Shown here: in pieces, positions 35,390 to 44,783 of the stretch | Numbering within the stretch: the first letter of the stretch is position 1 | How the letters are laid out: each line of letters opens with the position of its first letter | Assembly: GCA_027533395.1 (NCBI GenBank) | Contig: JAPZUF010000029.1 | Span: 1-64,000 of the forward strand | DNA: 64,000 nucleotides | Direction: 5' to 3' | DNA from: Cyclobacteriaceae bacterium | GTDB taxonomy: Bacteria; Bacteroidota; Bacteroidia; Cytophagales; Cyclobacteriaceae | Notes under the pieces: generated by a model | The model's database searches: none | Seen by the model: only the letters and a program-made list of their open reading frames with translations | What the model was told of the DNA's origin: nothing | Translations under genes and position numbers: made by a program

Positions 35390-36763
35390 ATGAAGTATTT
35401 AAAAGTTGTTTCCCTAGTCATGGTCTTGCTTGTTTTGCAAGCTTGTTCGAAGCAAGAAGTTACCTACGAAAATAAAAAAGAATTTCTGGATACTTTGTCA
35501 AAAGATACTTTTGGTTTTTTCTGGGAGACAGCAGACAGTGTTAGTGCACAAATTCCTGACCGCTGGCCAACAAAAAGTTTTTCGAGTATTGCTGCAACTG
35601 GTTTTGGTTTAACCTCCTATATAATAGGAGTAGAGAAGGGTTTTATTACCCGACAAGAGGCTGCCAATCGTGTATTAAAAACTTTATTGTTTCTGAAAGG
35701 TTTACCACAAGGAGAACAAACTGTTGATATTGCAGGGCATAAGGGCTTCTTCTATCATTTCATTGACATGCGAACCGGCATGCGCTTTCAACAAGTTGAA
35801 TTATCTACAATTGATACTGCCTTGTTAATGGCTGGTATTTTATCTTGTCAAAGTTATTTTGATGGAACTAATCAAATAGAAAATTCTATTCGTGAAATCT
35901 CAGATTTTCTGTATCAACGAGTAGAATGGGATTGGGCTTTGAATGGTGAGAAAACGTTAAGCATGGGATGGCATCCTGAGAAAGGATTTATTGAAGCAAG
36001 ATGGAAAGGATACAATGAAGCCATGTTGTTGTATGTGTTGGCTTTAGGTTCGCCCACACATACAATTGAAAAAGAAAGTTGGGATGCATGGACAAGCACA
36101 TACCAGTGGGCAAACTATTTCAACCAAGAACACATCAACTTTGGGCCATTGTTTGGTCATCAGTATTCTCACATGTATATCGATTTCCGAGGCATACAAG
36201 ATGCCTATACGAAAAGCAAAAACATCGATTATTTTGAGAACAGTAGAAGGGCAACCTATGCTAACTATGCCTATTGTGTTGTTAATCCTGGTGATTATGC
36301 CGGGTATGGAAAATACCAATGGGGTTTAACCGCATGCGATGGACCGGGTAATCAAAACAAAGTGAATCCTAATATAGCTTTTATGGGATATAGTGCGCGA
36401 GGAGCTGCGCAACATTATGTTGAAGATGATGGAACTATTGCGCCTACAGCAGCAGGGGGATCTATTCCTTTTGCTCCTGAGATTTGTGTTCCGGCATTAG
36501 AAAAAATGAAGAAAAACTTAGGAGATAAAATTTACAAGCAATATGGTTTTATTGATGCTTTCAATCTTTCTATTGAATATAACGATGGAACAAAAGGTTG
36601 GTTTGATGTAGATTATTTAGGCATAGATCAAGGACCGATAATTATTCAAGCAGCCAATTTTGAAAATGAATTGGTTTGGAATGTAATGAAGAAGAATAAA
36701 TACATTAAGAATGGTTTATTAAAAGCAGGCTTTACAGGTGGTTGGTTGAATAATACCAAATGA
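35390..36763 (+). CDS. Glycoamylase-domain (GH144-type) lipoprotein, copy 1
   Basis: The 457-residue lipoprotein (MKYLKVVSLVMVLLVLQAC, Cys 19) is one glycoamylase-like domain (PF10091). Family segments are LSKDTFGFFWETAD, SIAATGFGLTSYIIGVEKGFI, GFFYHFIDMRTGMRF, ELSTIDTALLMAGIL, WHPEKGFIEARWKGYNEAMLLYVLALGSPTH, YGKYQWGLTACDGPG and IAPTAAGGSIPFAPE. The characterised member of this fold from Chitinophaga pinensis is an endo-beta-1,2-glucanase that founded GH144; other members have unknown substrates. It is an (alpha/alpha)6 barrel enzyme, here probably on the outer membrane or in the periplasm. Its stop overlaps the receptor start (ATGA). Confidence 0.85.
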   Translation: MKYLKVVSLVMVLLVLQACSKQEVTYENKKEFLDTLSKDTFGFFWETADSVSAQIPDRWPTKSFSSIAATGFGLTSYIIGVEKGFITRQEAANRVLKTLLFLKGLPQGEQTVDIAGHKGFFYHFIDMRTGMRFQQVELSTIDTALLMAGILSCQSYFDGTNQIENSIREISDFLYQRVEWDWALNGEKTLSMGWHPEKGFIEARWKGYNEAMLLYVLALGSPTHTIEKESWDAWTSTYQWANYFNQEHINFGPLFGHQYSHMYIDFRGIQDAYTKSKNIDYFENSRRATYANYAYCVVNPGDYAGYGKYQWGLTACDGPGNQNKVNPNIAFMGYSARGAAQHYVEDDGTIAPTAAGGSIPFAPEICVPALEKMKKNLGDKIYKQYGFIDAFNLSIEYNDGTKGWFDVDYLGIDQGPIIIQAANFENELVWNVMKKNKYIKNGLLKAGFTGGWLNNTK

Positions 36764-38643
36764 TGAGAAGTAAATTTTCTTTCATTACTTGTGTTTATCT
36801 TTTTGTTGGCACGATTCAGATTCATGCACAAGCCATCATAGCAGATAGTGTAGATGAAAGAATTTTTACACTAAACGAGTTAGCTTTTTTTGTTGATGAA
36901 GACAAAATCTATACAATTGATTCTGTTTTGCATTCAACAAATAAAGTCTTATTCGTAAAGCAACCTAATTATCAGAATTCTGATTTTAAAACCAATACAC
37001 CCTATTGGGTAAAGTTTACAATTCAATTAAAAGAACATACCAATAAAAAATGGCTTTTAGAATTTTACGACCAAAGTATAGATCAGTTGGAAGTCTGGAT
37101 TCCGAATACACAAGGAAAGTACACCTATATTAAAACCGGAGATGCAACAGATTTTAATAACAGAGTTTGGTTGCATAAAAATTTTGAAATCCCAATTGAC
37201 AGTTGGAAAGACACAACCATTACGTGTTATTTTAAGATTCAGTCACACGAGTTTGCTGATATTCGAGTTGCCTTCCGTTCTGTAAACCGATTTGTATATT
37301 ATGCCTTAAACGAGTACATGCTGTATGGTATGTTTTATGGCATGGTGTTGATTATTGTATTATATAATTTTTTGGTTTATCTGGCCATTCGTGAAATCAA
37401 AAACATTTATTATATCGGATATATTTTAAGTGTTGCCTTGTACGCAGCCAGTTTAGATGGAACCGGTTTTCAATATTTGTGGCCAGCATTTCCTTCATTC
37501 AATACGTATGCCGTAGGCGTATTCTTATTCTTGTTAATTCTCTTTGCATTATTATTCACCAGAAAATTTTTAAATACAAAGGCAACAGCTCCACTATTAG
37601 ATAAATGGCTGTTGATTATGATTGTTGTGCGGTCATCAGCTTTTTTATTGTTATTGATTTTTTATCCGAGTGCTTTGCCTTATAGAAATGCGGATGTAAT
37701 TCCTCTATCTATCATTTTTTTTACGGGTATTCAGGTTTGGCGCAATGGGTATAAACCTGCTCGATTTTTTGTCATTGCGTATGGGATACTCTTTTTGGGT
37801 TTCTTTTTGCGCATGCTAGTTTATTTTAATTTCTTGCCCTTTACCATTTTATCTCACTATAGTTTACATATTTCCTTTGGTATAGAAATGTTATTCCTAA
37901 CCTTTGCGTTAGGAGACAGAATTAGAATTTTAAAAGATAATCGGGATAAAGCTTTGCGAAGAGTAATTGTACAGCATGAAGATAACATGCAACTAAAAGA
38001 CAAAGTAAACCGGGAACTAGAAGAGAAAGTAAAAGAAAGAACATTGGCGCTACATCAAAAAAATGAAGAACTCGCGCGAATTAACGAAAAACTCGAAAGA
38101 CAATCTTTTGAAATAAACCAGATTAACTCATTACTCGACCTAGATAATTGGAAACTTAAAAATTCTATTAAAGAAGTTTTAGAAAGCAGATTGAAAGAGA
38201 GAGTAATGGAGTATGATCAGTTTCATACTCTTTACCCGGATGAACTATCGTGTTACCGATTAATTGAAGAATTGAAATGGGAAAAAGGATTTACCTGCCG
38301 CCAATGCAATAACGACAAGTATTTTAGTGGCTCACAGAAATTTGCAAGAAGGTGTACAAAGTGTGGCTATAACGAATCTATAACTGCTTACACCATCTTT
38401 CATCATCTAAAATTTCCTATTGAAAAGGCATTTTATATTGCTTATGTAGCCGTTGCCAAGCCTGATGCTTATACACTGGAGGCACTTTCTACCCGTTTAA
38501 ATCTGCGTTTAAATACAGTGTGGACATTCAAAAACAAGGTAATGGAAAGAATAGAATGGCTTAAAAAACACGGCAAAAGAGCATCTGCCGAAACTTGGCA
38601 AACTGTATTACTTCTTCCGGAAGACGTAAAATTGAGCAAGTAG
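36760..38643 (+). CDS. Membrane receptor: 7TMR-DISM sensor fused to IS1595-type zinc ribbon and HTH
   Basis: The 627-residue protein has a signal peptide (about 1-24), an extracytoplasmic 7TMR-DISMED2-like beta-sandwich (about 35-180), seven membrane helices (about 185-390, beginning ALNEYMLYGMFYGMVLII) and a cytoplasmic coiled coil (about 395-490, NRELEEKVKERTLALHQKNE). No histidine kinase domain follows. Instead residues 495-605 match the N-terminal part of IS1595-family transposases: YDQFHTLYPDELSCYRLIEE, the zinc ribbon with C513/C516 and C532/C535 (FTCRQCNN, RRCTKCGYNESITAYTIFHH), and a helix-turn-helix (AYTLEALSTRLNLRLNTVWT). The DDE catalytic domain is absent and the protein stops shortly after. 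I infer a membrane-tethered DNA-binding regulator of the adjacent susC operon. Its start overlaps the preceding stop. Confidence 0.85.
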   Translation: MMRSKFSFITCVYLFVGTIQIHAQAIIADSVDERIFTLNELAFFVDEDKIYTIDSVLHSTNKVLFVKQPNYQNSDFKTNTPYWVKFTIQLKEHTNKKWLLEFYDQSIDQLEVWIPNTQGKYTYIKTGDATDFNNRVWLHKNFEIPIDSWKDTTITCYFKIQSHEFADIRVAFRSVNRFVYYALNEYMLYGMFYGMVLIIVLYNFLVYLAIREIKNIYYIGYILSVALYAASLDGTGFQYLWPAFPSFNTYAVGVFLFLLILFALLFTRKFLNTKATAPLLDKWLLIMIVVRSSAFLLLLIFYPSALPYRNADVIPLSIIFFTGIQVWRNGYKPARFFVIAYGILFLGFFLRMLVYFNFLPFTILSHYSLHISFGIEMLFLTFALGDRIRILKDNRDKALRRVIVQHEDNMQLKDKVNRELEEKVKERTLALHQKNEELARINEKLERQSFEINQINSLLDLDNWKLKNSIKEVLESRLKERVMEYDQFHTLYPDELSCYRLIEELKWEKGFTCRQCNNDKYFSGSQKFARRCTKCGYNESITAYTIFHHLKFPIEKAFYIAYVAVAKPDAYTLEALSTRLNLRLNTVWTFKNKVMERIEWLKKHGKRASAETWQTVLLLPEDVKLSK

Positions 38644-38703
38644 CTTAGCCAAATTCTTCATTTATTTCTAACTTTTAAATATCTGTTTATAAAGCGATAA
38701 ACC

Positions 38704-38798
38704 GCAATCGTTTGAATGTCTTTTTCAGTTATTTAAGCTGTTTTTTGATGTTTTTTATACGCAAAGGGAAATACTTAATAAAAACAGAAAACGATTGC
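38704..38798. promoter_or_regulatory. Paired 10-bp inverted sites upstream of susC
   Basis: GCAATCGTTT at 38704-38713 is repeated as its exact reverse complement AAACGATTGC at 38789-38798. Each copy resembles a LacI/GalR-type operator half (GCAAACGTTTGC-like). They lie 90-185 bp before the susC start in the 244-bp gap after the receptor gene. They may bind the receptor's zinc-ribbon/HTH head or a LacI-type regulator encoded elsewhere; nothing in the sequence decides between them. Confidence 0.45.
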
Positions 38799-38887
38799 AA
38801 TTTCTGAGTTTTTTTTAAAAAAATGTTGTGTAGTTAGGCTTGAACGGTAATTTCAAACTGTGCGAACTAAAAATCGCATCTCACACC

Positions 38888-41800
38888 ATGAAACGCTTTC
38901 TACCCATTTTAATAGTTTTAGTTTGTGTTTTCACTTTTGTTCAGTCAGGCGCCCAAAGCCTGGCTGTTACAGGAGTGGTTAAGGATGAACAAGGAAATCC
39001 GCTCCCTGGTGTTAGCATTCAGGTAAAAGGTACAACTAGGGGAACTGTTACAGACGGAAATGGAAGCTTTGCAATCGAAAATCTTAATGCAGAATCGCGT
39101 TTGGTTTTTTCTTTCATTGGTTTTCTTTCACAGGAAATACTTGTTGGCAATCAAACAACCCTAACTGTAACTTTAGCAGAAGATGTTGAAACTCTCGAAG
39201 AAGTAGTAGTAGTTGGATATGGTACTGTAAAAAAATCAGATTTAACTGGCTCTGTTTCTTCTGTTAAGGGAAATGACCTCATAAAAATTCCAGCCAATAA
39301 CCCTGTTCAAGCCCTCCAGGGAAAAGTAGCTGGTGTTCAGGTTTCTTCAATTTCAGGTGCACCTGGCGCTGGTGTTTCAGTTCGGGTTAGGGGTACAGGA
39401 ACTTTTAACAATGCGGCACCCATTTTTGTAGTGGATGGTGTAATTCTTGATGATATCTCATTTTTAAATGCCTCAGATATTCAATCAATGGAAGTGTTAA
39501 AAGACGCTTCTTCAACTGCAATCTACGGTAGCCGAGGAGCAAATGGGGTAATTCTCGTTACAACCAAAAAAGGTAAGTCCGGAAACGAAGCTCCGGTTAT
39601 CAATGTTTCAGCAGATTTTAGTGTACAAAGACTAGCAAAAAAAATAGATCTTCTTAATGGCAAGCAATTCGCAACAATCTATAATGAAATTTCACCTGGT
39701 AGATTTAACAATGTAGATGCTGTACCTAATACTGATTGGCAAGATTTGATTTTTAGAGATGCTCCCATGCAAAACATGCAGATTTCTGCTACTGGTGGTT
39801 CTGCGAAAAGTCAGTACTTCGTAAGTTTCGGCTACTTTAACCAAGAAGGAATTATTCCAAAATCAGGCTATGAACGTATATCTATACGCTTTAACAACAC
39901 CTACCATTTAAGTGATAAAATTAGATTAGGCAACAACATTACATTTGCCCCGGAACGAATTCAAAATGCTCCAAATGTAGTATTCTCAGTTTACCGAGCC
40001 CAACCAACTTCAGTTCCATTTTACTTAACAGGTCCTTTGGCAGGTCAATATGGTGCGGTACCAAATGTAGGAAATCCTTTGGCAGACATTGAATACAATA
40101 ACTCGACATTCAAAAGATTCAGAACAGTCTCGAATGTATTTGGAGAATGGGACATCATCAAAGGACTAACAGTTAAATCGAGTTTTAGTGTAGACTTAAA
40201 CTTTGGAAGATCAAGAAATTTTTCTCCAGCGTATACCATCTTCAATGATGATGGTACGGCAACTCCTCAACAAAATGTTTTTAGTGATGTAAGCAAAGGA
40301 AGTACAGACAACGCACAATGGTTGCTTGAAAACACAATTAACTATAACAAAGAAATAGGTAAGAACAGATTTGGTGTTTTAGCAGGTTACACGATGCAGT
40401 CAACTTCTAATGAAACAATTAGATTAAGCGGAGAGAATTTACAGCGAGATAATTCAGATTTCTGGTATATCAGACCAAGTTATGTTTATGATGAAAGTAA
40501 TGGAATCAATCGTATAGGTTCAATAGAAAATTCAGTTGACGCCAATAACTTCTACAACATGATTTCCTATTTGTTTAGAGGAAACTACACATACGATGAT
40601 AAATATTTATTAACGCTCACCTATAGAATTGATGGAACATCTACTTTCCCTGAAGCTAATCGTTATGCCTCTTTTCCATCTGTTGCAGTTGGATGGAATG
40701 TAATCAATGAGTCTTTCATGGCACCTATCAGCTTTTTAAGTGATTTAAAACTTAGGGCCTCTTATGGATCAGTTGGTAATCAAAGAATTGCCTATCTCGA
40801 TCAATTTTCTGTTGTTGATTCCGAACTAAACCCAGTCTTTGGCCCTGATGAATCTTTAAATCCAGGATCAAGTTTTGGAAAACCAGGTAACGTAAACTTA
40901 AAATGGGAAACAACCTATCAAACCGATTTCGGCATTGAAGCAAGCCTTTTTGATAATCGTTTCAGGGCTGAAATAGATTATTACAATAAAGAAACAAGAG
41001 ATATACTGGTTCCTTTAAGCATTCCAGGACATTTAGGCGCTGGCCAAGGTGTTAAAGTTACCTACAATGCAGGTACATTATACAACCGTGGAGTGGAATT
41101 TGATTTTAGCTGGACACAAGAGTTCAAAGATTTAAAAATTAAAGCTGGTGTTTTAGGTGCAACTGTAAAAAATAGAGTTAAAAGTGTAAATGGTGGAATA
41201 GGAGTAGATTCTACTCTGGCAGGACCCTTCTATAACAACAACCCAGTAACATTAACAAGAGCTGGTTTACCTGTAGGTGCATTCTTCGGTTATAAAACAA
41301 ATGGCGTGTTTCAAAGTCAGGCAGAGTTAGATGCCTATCCTCATTCAGCACAAGCAGGTGTGGGTGATCTTCGCTTTGTTGACATTAACAACGATGGTGT
41401 AATCAATGCAGCAGATAGAACTTACTTAGGTTCACCTATACCTACATTTACTTATGGATTTAACTTAGAAATAACGTATAAAAACTTCGAGCTTGGTTTA
41501 GATTTCCAGGGACAGTATGGCAACAAAATTTTCAACGCAAAAGAAGTAGTTAGACCCGATCCATACAATTTTGAAGCACGAGCCTTCGACCGCTGGACGC
41601 CAGACAATCCTTCTAATACAGTTCCTCGCTCTTCATTTGGTGGCTACAATTATACACCGTCTGATTATTTCATTCAAGATGGTTCGTTTTTCCGATTAAG
41701 GAATGCTTCAATAGCCTATAACGTGCCTTCAGTTATAGCGTCAAAATTAAGAATTAAATCTGCGCGTGTTGTGTTGCGAGGCACCAACATTTTTACAGCA

Positions 41801-41920
41801 AGCAGATTCACCGGTTATTCACCTGAGATAGGAAGTGCCAATGTTTTAGAATCAAACATCGACACAGGTATTTATCCGATAACATCTATTTACACATTAG
41901 GACTTAACGCAACTTTTTGA
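38888..41920 (+). CDS. SusC/RagA-family TonB-linked outer membrane transporter
   Basis: The 1010-residue protein imports oligosaccharides across the outer membrane together with SusD, driven by TonB. From the start at 38888 it has a signal peptide (MKRFLPILIVLVCVFTFVQ), a carboxypeptidase-like regulatory domain (VTGVVKDEQGNPLPGVSIQV, about 25-105), the TonB-box region LEEVVVVGYGTVKKSDLTGS, a plug (IYGSRGANGVILVTTKKGK) and a 22-strand barrel ending in LGLNATF. An earlier in-frame ATG at 38840 would spoil the signal peptide. A near-consensus -7 box (TAGGCTTG, 38835-38842) precedes the start. susD follows after 2 bp. Confidence 0.95.
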   Translation: MKRFLPILIVLVCVFTFVQSGAQSLAVTGVVKDEQGNPLPGVSIQVKGTTRGTVTDGNGSFAIENLNAESRLVFSFIGFLSQEILVGNQTTLTVTLAEDVETLEEVVVVGYGTVKKSDLTGSVSSVKGNDLIKIPANNPVQALQGKVAGVQVSSISGAPGAGVSVRVRGTGTFNNAAPIFVVDGVILDDISFLNASDIQSMEVLKDASSTAIYGSRGANGVILVTTKKGKSGNEAPVINVSADFSVQRLAKKIDLLNGKQFATIYNEISPGRFNNVDAVPNTDWQDLIFRDAPMQNMQISATGGSAKSQYFVSFGYFNQEGIIPKSGYERISIRFNNTYHLSDKIRLGNNITFAPERIQNAPNVVFSVYRAQPTSVPFYLTGPLAGQYGAVPNVGNPLADIEYNNSTFKRFRTVSNVFGEWDIIKGLTVKSSFSVDLNFGRSRNFSPAYTIFNDDGTATPQQNVFSDVSKGSTDNAQWLLENTINYNKEIGKNRFGVLAGYTMQSTSNETIRLSGENLQRDNSDFWYIRPSYVYDESNGINRIGSIENSVDANNFYNMISYLFRGNYTYDDKYLLTLTYRIDGTSTFPEANRYASFPSVAVGWNVINESFMAPISFLSDLKLRASYGSVGNQRIAYLDQFSVVDSELNPVFGPDESLNPGSSFGKPGNVNLKWETTYQTDFGIEASLFDNRFRAEIDYYNKETRDILVPLSIPGHLGAGQGVKVTYNAGTLYNRGVEFDFSWTQEFKDLKIKAGVLGATVKNRVKSVNGGIGVDSTLAGPFYNNNPVTLTRAGLPVGAFFGYKTNGVFQSQAELDAYPHSAQAGVGDLRFVDINNDGVINAADRTYLGSPIPTFTYGFNLEITYKNFELGLDFQGQYGNKIFNAKEVVRPDPYNFEARAFDRWTPDNPSNTVPRSSFGGYNYTPSDYFIQDGSFFRLRNASIAYNVPSVIASKLRIKSARVVLRGTNIFTASRFTGYSPEIGSANVLESNIDTGIYPITSIYTLGLNATF

Positions 41921-41922
41921 TC

Positions 41923-43422
41923 ATGAAAAACTTTTCGAAAATACTTTTTGTATTCTTTCTGCTTGTGCCCTTTTCATGTTCAGATTTTCTGGATTTGAAA
42001 CCTCAGAATATTCTAACGCAAGAGGCTTTTCCTAAAAGCGCAGCAGATGCATTACAAGCAACGAACGCTACTTATGCTACACTTCGAAATTGGTTTTATC
42101 ATTCTGGCGGATATCCCATTCTTGATATCATGTCAGACGATGCCAGAAAAGGAAGCAACCCGGATGATCAACGACCAACAGTAGGACCTTATGATAACTT
42201 TACACACAATGCATCGCAAGATGGATTAGATCGTTGGTGGGCTGCAGTTTACGAAGGCATTAAAAGAGCAAACGTGGTTATTAACGCAGTGCCATTAGTA
42301 GAGATGGATGAAAATTTAAAAAATCGATATGTTGGTGAAGCTAAATTTTTACGAGCCTTATTTTATTTTGATTTAGTACGCGCATGGGGTGGTGTACCTA
42401 TCGTAACTGAAGTTACAGCTGAATTTAAAATTCCACGTGCAACAGCAGCTCAAGTGTTTAGCCTTATTGAAACTGATTTACAGGATGCAATACAAGTTCT
42501 ACCTAAGAAAAGTGAATATGGTATAGCTGATTTAGGTCGAGCTACACAAGGTGCAGCGCAGGCGCTTTTAGGTAAAGTACATTTGTACCAAGGCGAATTC
42601 GAAGAAGCAGAAGAATTACTGCTAGAAGTTATCGATAGCGATGAATATGATTTAGAAAATGATTTCGATGATGCATACGGAGCTGAAACAGAAAACGGTA
42701 TAGAATCAGTTTTCGAAATAGGAGCGAGGCTGAATGAAGGCACCAATAATGGTGGCAATCAGTGGGGCAACGTTCAAGGTATACGCGGAACGCCAAACAG
42801 AGGTTGGGGATTTAACAGGCCATCAGTAGATTTAATCAATTCTTTCGAAACGGGTGATCCCAGAAGAGAGGCTACAGTAATCTTTTTAGGAGAAACAATG
42901 CCAGATGGCGTTGTAACACTAGGAGACGGAACTACACCAGATGAAACAAGAGACGCTCAAAACAATCTGATTGAAATAGAATGCTACAATCAAAAAATCT
43001 GGACTCCTGGTAATAACACCATAACATCATGGGGCCATAACAGGCGAATAATTCGCTATGCAGATGTTTTGCTCATGGCAGCCGAAGCTCTTAATGAAAA
43101 CAGCAAATCAACTGATGCTCTAATTTATTTGAACCAAGTTAGACAACGAGCTAGAGGAGGCAACAATGCTATTTTACCGGATATTAACATAACAGATAAA
43201 ACACAGTTGCGTGATATTATTTTAAACGAAAGAAGATACGAATTGGCAATGGAAAGCCATCGTTACTGGGATTTAGTAAGACACATTGGCCGCTCTACTT
43301 CGGCTTTACAGAAATTACAAAGCTTAGGCTTTGTACAGGGAAAACATGAATTGTTTCCTATTCCTCAAAATGAATTTGACTTAGCTCAAGGAAATTTTGA
43401 ACAAAATCCTAATTGGGATTAA
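41923..43422 (+). CDS. SusD/RagB-family glycan-binding lipoprotein
   Basis: The 499-residue lipoprotein covers the extracellular face of SusC and binds the incoming glycan. The signal is MKNFSKILFVFFLLVPFSC with Cys at residue 19, followed by SDFLDLKPQN, a typical SusD start. The TPR-rich core includes KNRYVGEAKFLRALFYFDLV, and the C-terminal family block NERRYELAMESHRYWDLVR is present. The ATG at 41923 is preferred over an in-frame TTG at 41917 overlapping the susC stop. Glycan specificity cannot be read from the sequence. Confidence 0.95.
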   Translation: MKNFSKILFVFFLLVPFSCSDFLDLKPQNILTQEAFPKSAADALQATNATYATLRNWFYHSGGYPILDIMSDDARKGSNPDDQRPTVGPYDNFTHNASQDGLDRWWAAVYEGIKRANVVINAVPLVEMDENLKNRYVGEAKFLRALFYFDLVRAWGGVPIVTEVTAEFKIPRATAAQVFSLIETDLQDAIQVLPKKSEYGIADLGRATQGAAQALLGKVHLYQGEFEEAEELLLEVIDSDEYDLENDFDDAYGAETENGIESVFEIGARLNEGTNNGGNQWGNVQGIRGTPNRGWGFNRPSVDLINSFETGDPRREATVIFLGETMPDGVVTLGDGTTPDETRDAQNNLIEIECYNQKIWTPGNNTITSWGHNRRIIRYADVLLMAAEALNENSKSTDALIYLNQVRQRARGGNNAILPDINITDKTQLRDIILNERRYELAMESHRYWDLVRHIGRSTSALQKLQSLGFVQGKHELFPIPQNEFDLAQGNFEQNPNWD

Positions 43423-43467
43423 TAACAAAGGCTTTTTTAACTAAACCATATAATAAAGCAAACAATT

Positions 43468-44718
43468 ATGAAGAAGTACAATTTACTAACAAAAACCATG
43501 GTTGCAGGCCTATTGGCTGCAACTGCGTTGTGGAGTTGCAGCGAAGATGATCCTGCAGCATTAACTTTAGTAAGCTTAACAGCTGAGGGAATTGATTTGA
43601 ACGGAGCAACTACACCTAGCAATGTACCTACAGATGCTGTTATCATAGCAGAATTTTCAACCGAAGTTGATCCCGCTTCGGCAGCAGGTGCTATTTCGCT
43701 TTTACGCGATTATGATGACACGAATGTTGACCTTGATATTCAAGTATCAGGTAAAACAGTTACGATTACACCAGAAACTTCACTAACTACCGGTGCGCTA
43801 TATGCTTTGAATGTAACAACTGGTTTAAAGTCTACTGGTAATCAACCTGCAACAAACGTATCCAGAAACTTTAACACTGAAGGAACATTTGCAGTACCAG
43901 GCGCTATTGCTCACTGGACATTTGAAGACAGCCCTAACGACATCTTTGGTACTTTTAATGCTGCGGCAAGCGGTGTTGTTGATATTACCTATGCGGCAAG
44001 CCGTAGAGCTGAAGCTGGTAAAGCAGCCTCATTCAATGGTACAACATCAATCATTGAAATTCCTAACGGAGATGATTTAATGAATAATGGAGACTGGGTT
44101 GTTAGTTTTTGGGTAAAACCAAGTTCAGCAAATAGTAAAGAAAGTGGCCATTTCGTATTTGGTTTATCAGGTTCAAAAGGCTTCCAGTACGAAATTTTTG
44201 GAAATTACATGGGAGCTAAGCTTGCTGCAAGTTACGCACACACAAACACACCTCCAGGCACAACATCCGAGGATTTATGGTGTGATGGTGAGGGTAATCT
44301 TGGATGGCAGGGTTGGACATTCTCAAAGGATTTTACCGGGTCTGGTGGCTTAGATGAGGTTATAAAGGATAAATGGGTACACATTGTATGTATGTATAAT
44401 TCCACCACAAGAGTCGGGGTAATGTATATTAATGGCGAAAAAGTTAAAGAGCAAGACTTTGACCTTTGGCCAAATGGTGATAACAAAAGATTTGTAACTG
44501 GATTACAGTATAGTGGTCAATCTCCTAATTTTACAAATGACTTGGCTTTCGGTTTTATATGTTCACGTGCCTCAACTGAATTTGATGCAGAATCTTGGGG
44601 TAACTATGCTTCACCAACTTCTAATCATTTTCAAGGTTTATTAGATGATGTTATCATTTATCATAAATTGTTAACACCAGCAGAAATTACCCTAATGTAC
44701 AATTCTGGTAAACCCTAA
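43468..44718 (+). CDS. Surface lipoprotein with Ig-like and LamG domains (putative SGBP)
   Basis: The 416-residue protein sits where SusE/SusF-type surface glycan-binding proteins are normally found. It has a lipoprotein signal ending ATALWSCSEDD (Cys 24), one bacterial Ig-like (Big_5/SbsA-type) domain (about 35-130, TDAVIIAEFSTEVDPASA) and a LamG/concanavalin-like domain (about 145-416, IAHWTFEDSPND, WVVSFWVKPSS, KWVHIVCMYNSTTRVGVMYINGEKV, GLLDDVIIYHKLLTPAEI). A role in holding the glycan at the surface is inferred. A strong hairpin follows the gene. Confidence 0.82.
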   Translation: MKKYNLLTKTMVAGLLAATALWSCSEDDPAALTLVSLTAEGIDLNGATTPSNVPTDAVIIAEFSTEVDPASAAGAISLLRDYDDTNVDLDIQVSGKTVTITPETSLTTGALYALNVTTGLKSTGNQPATNVSRNFNTEGTFAVPGAIAHWTFEDSPNDIFGTFNAAASGVVDITYAASRRAEAGKAASFNGTTSIIEIPNGDDLMNNGDWVVSFWVKPSSANSKESGHFVFGLSGSKGFQYEIFGNYMGAKLAASYAHTNTPPGTTSEDLWCDGEGNLGWQGWTFSKDFTGSGGLDEVIKDKWVHIVCMYNSTTRVGVMYINGEKVKEQDFDLWPNGDNKRFVTGLQYSGQSPNFTNDLAFGFICSRASTEFDAESWGNYASPTSNHFQGLLDDVIIYHKLLTPAEITLMYNSGKP

Positions 44719-44730
44719 TTATTAAAATTA

Positions 44731-44764
44731 AAATAAAGGTAAGATGTATGTCTTACCTTTATTT
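44731..44764 (+). terminator. Hairpin between SGBP and second GH144-type gene
   Basis: AAATAAAGGTAAGA (44731-44744) pairs perfectly with TCTTACCTTTATTT (44751-44764) around a 6-nt loop TGTATG, followed by TTG. It may be a partial terminator that lowers expression of the downstream enzyme genes, or an mRNA-stabilising stem. It also contains an ATG in its loop, which would be an in-frame but unlikely start for the next gene. Confidence 0.75.
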
Positions 44765-44783
44765 TTGCTTAAATATTGTACTC

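Noticed and set aside
36760-38643. Reading the IS1595-like part as evidence of an inserted transposase gene
   Set aside because: The frame is continuous with the receptor, only the zinc ribbon and HTH are present, no DDE domain or inverted repeats were seen, and the protein ends normally.
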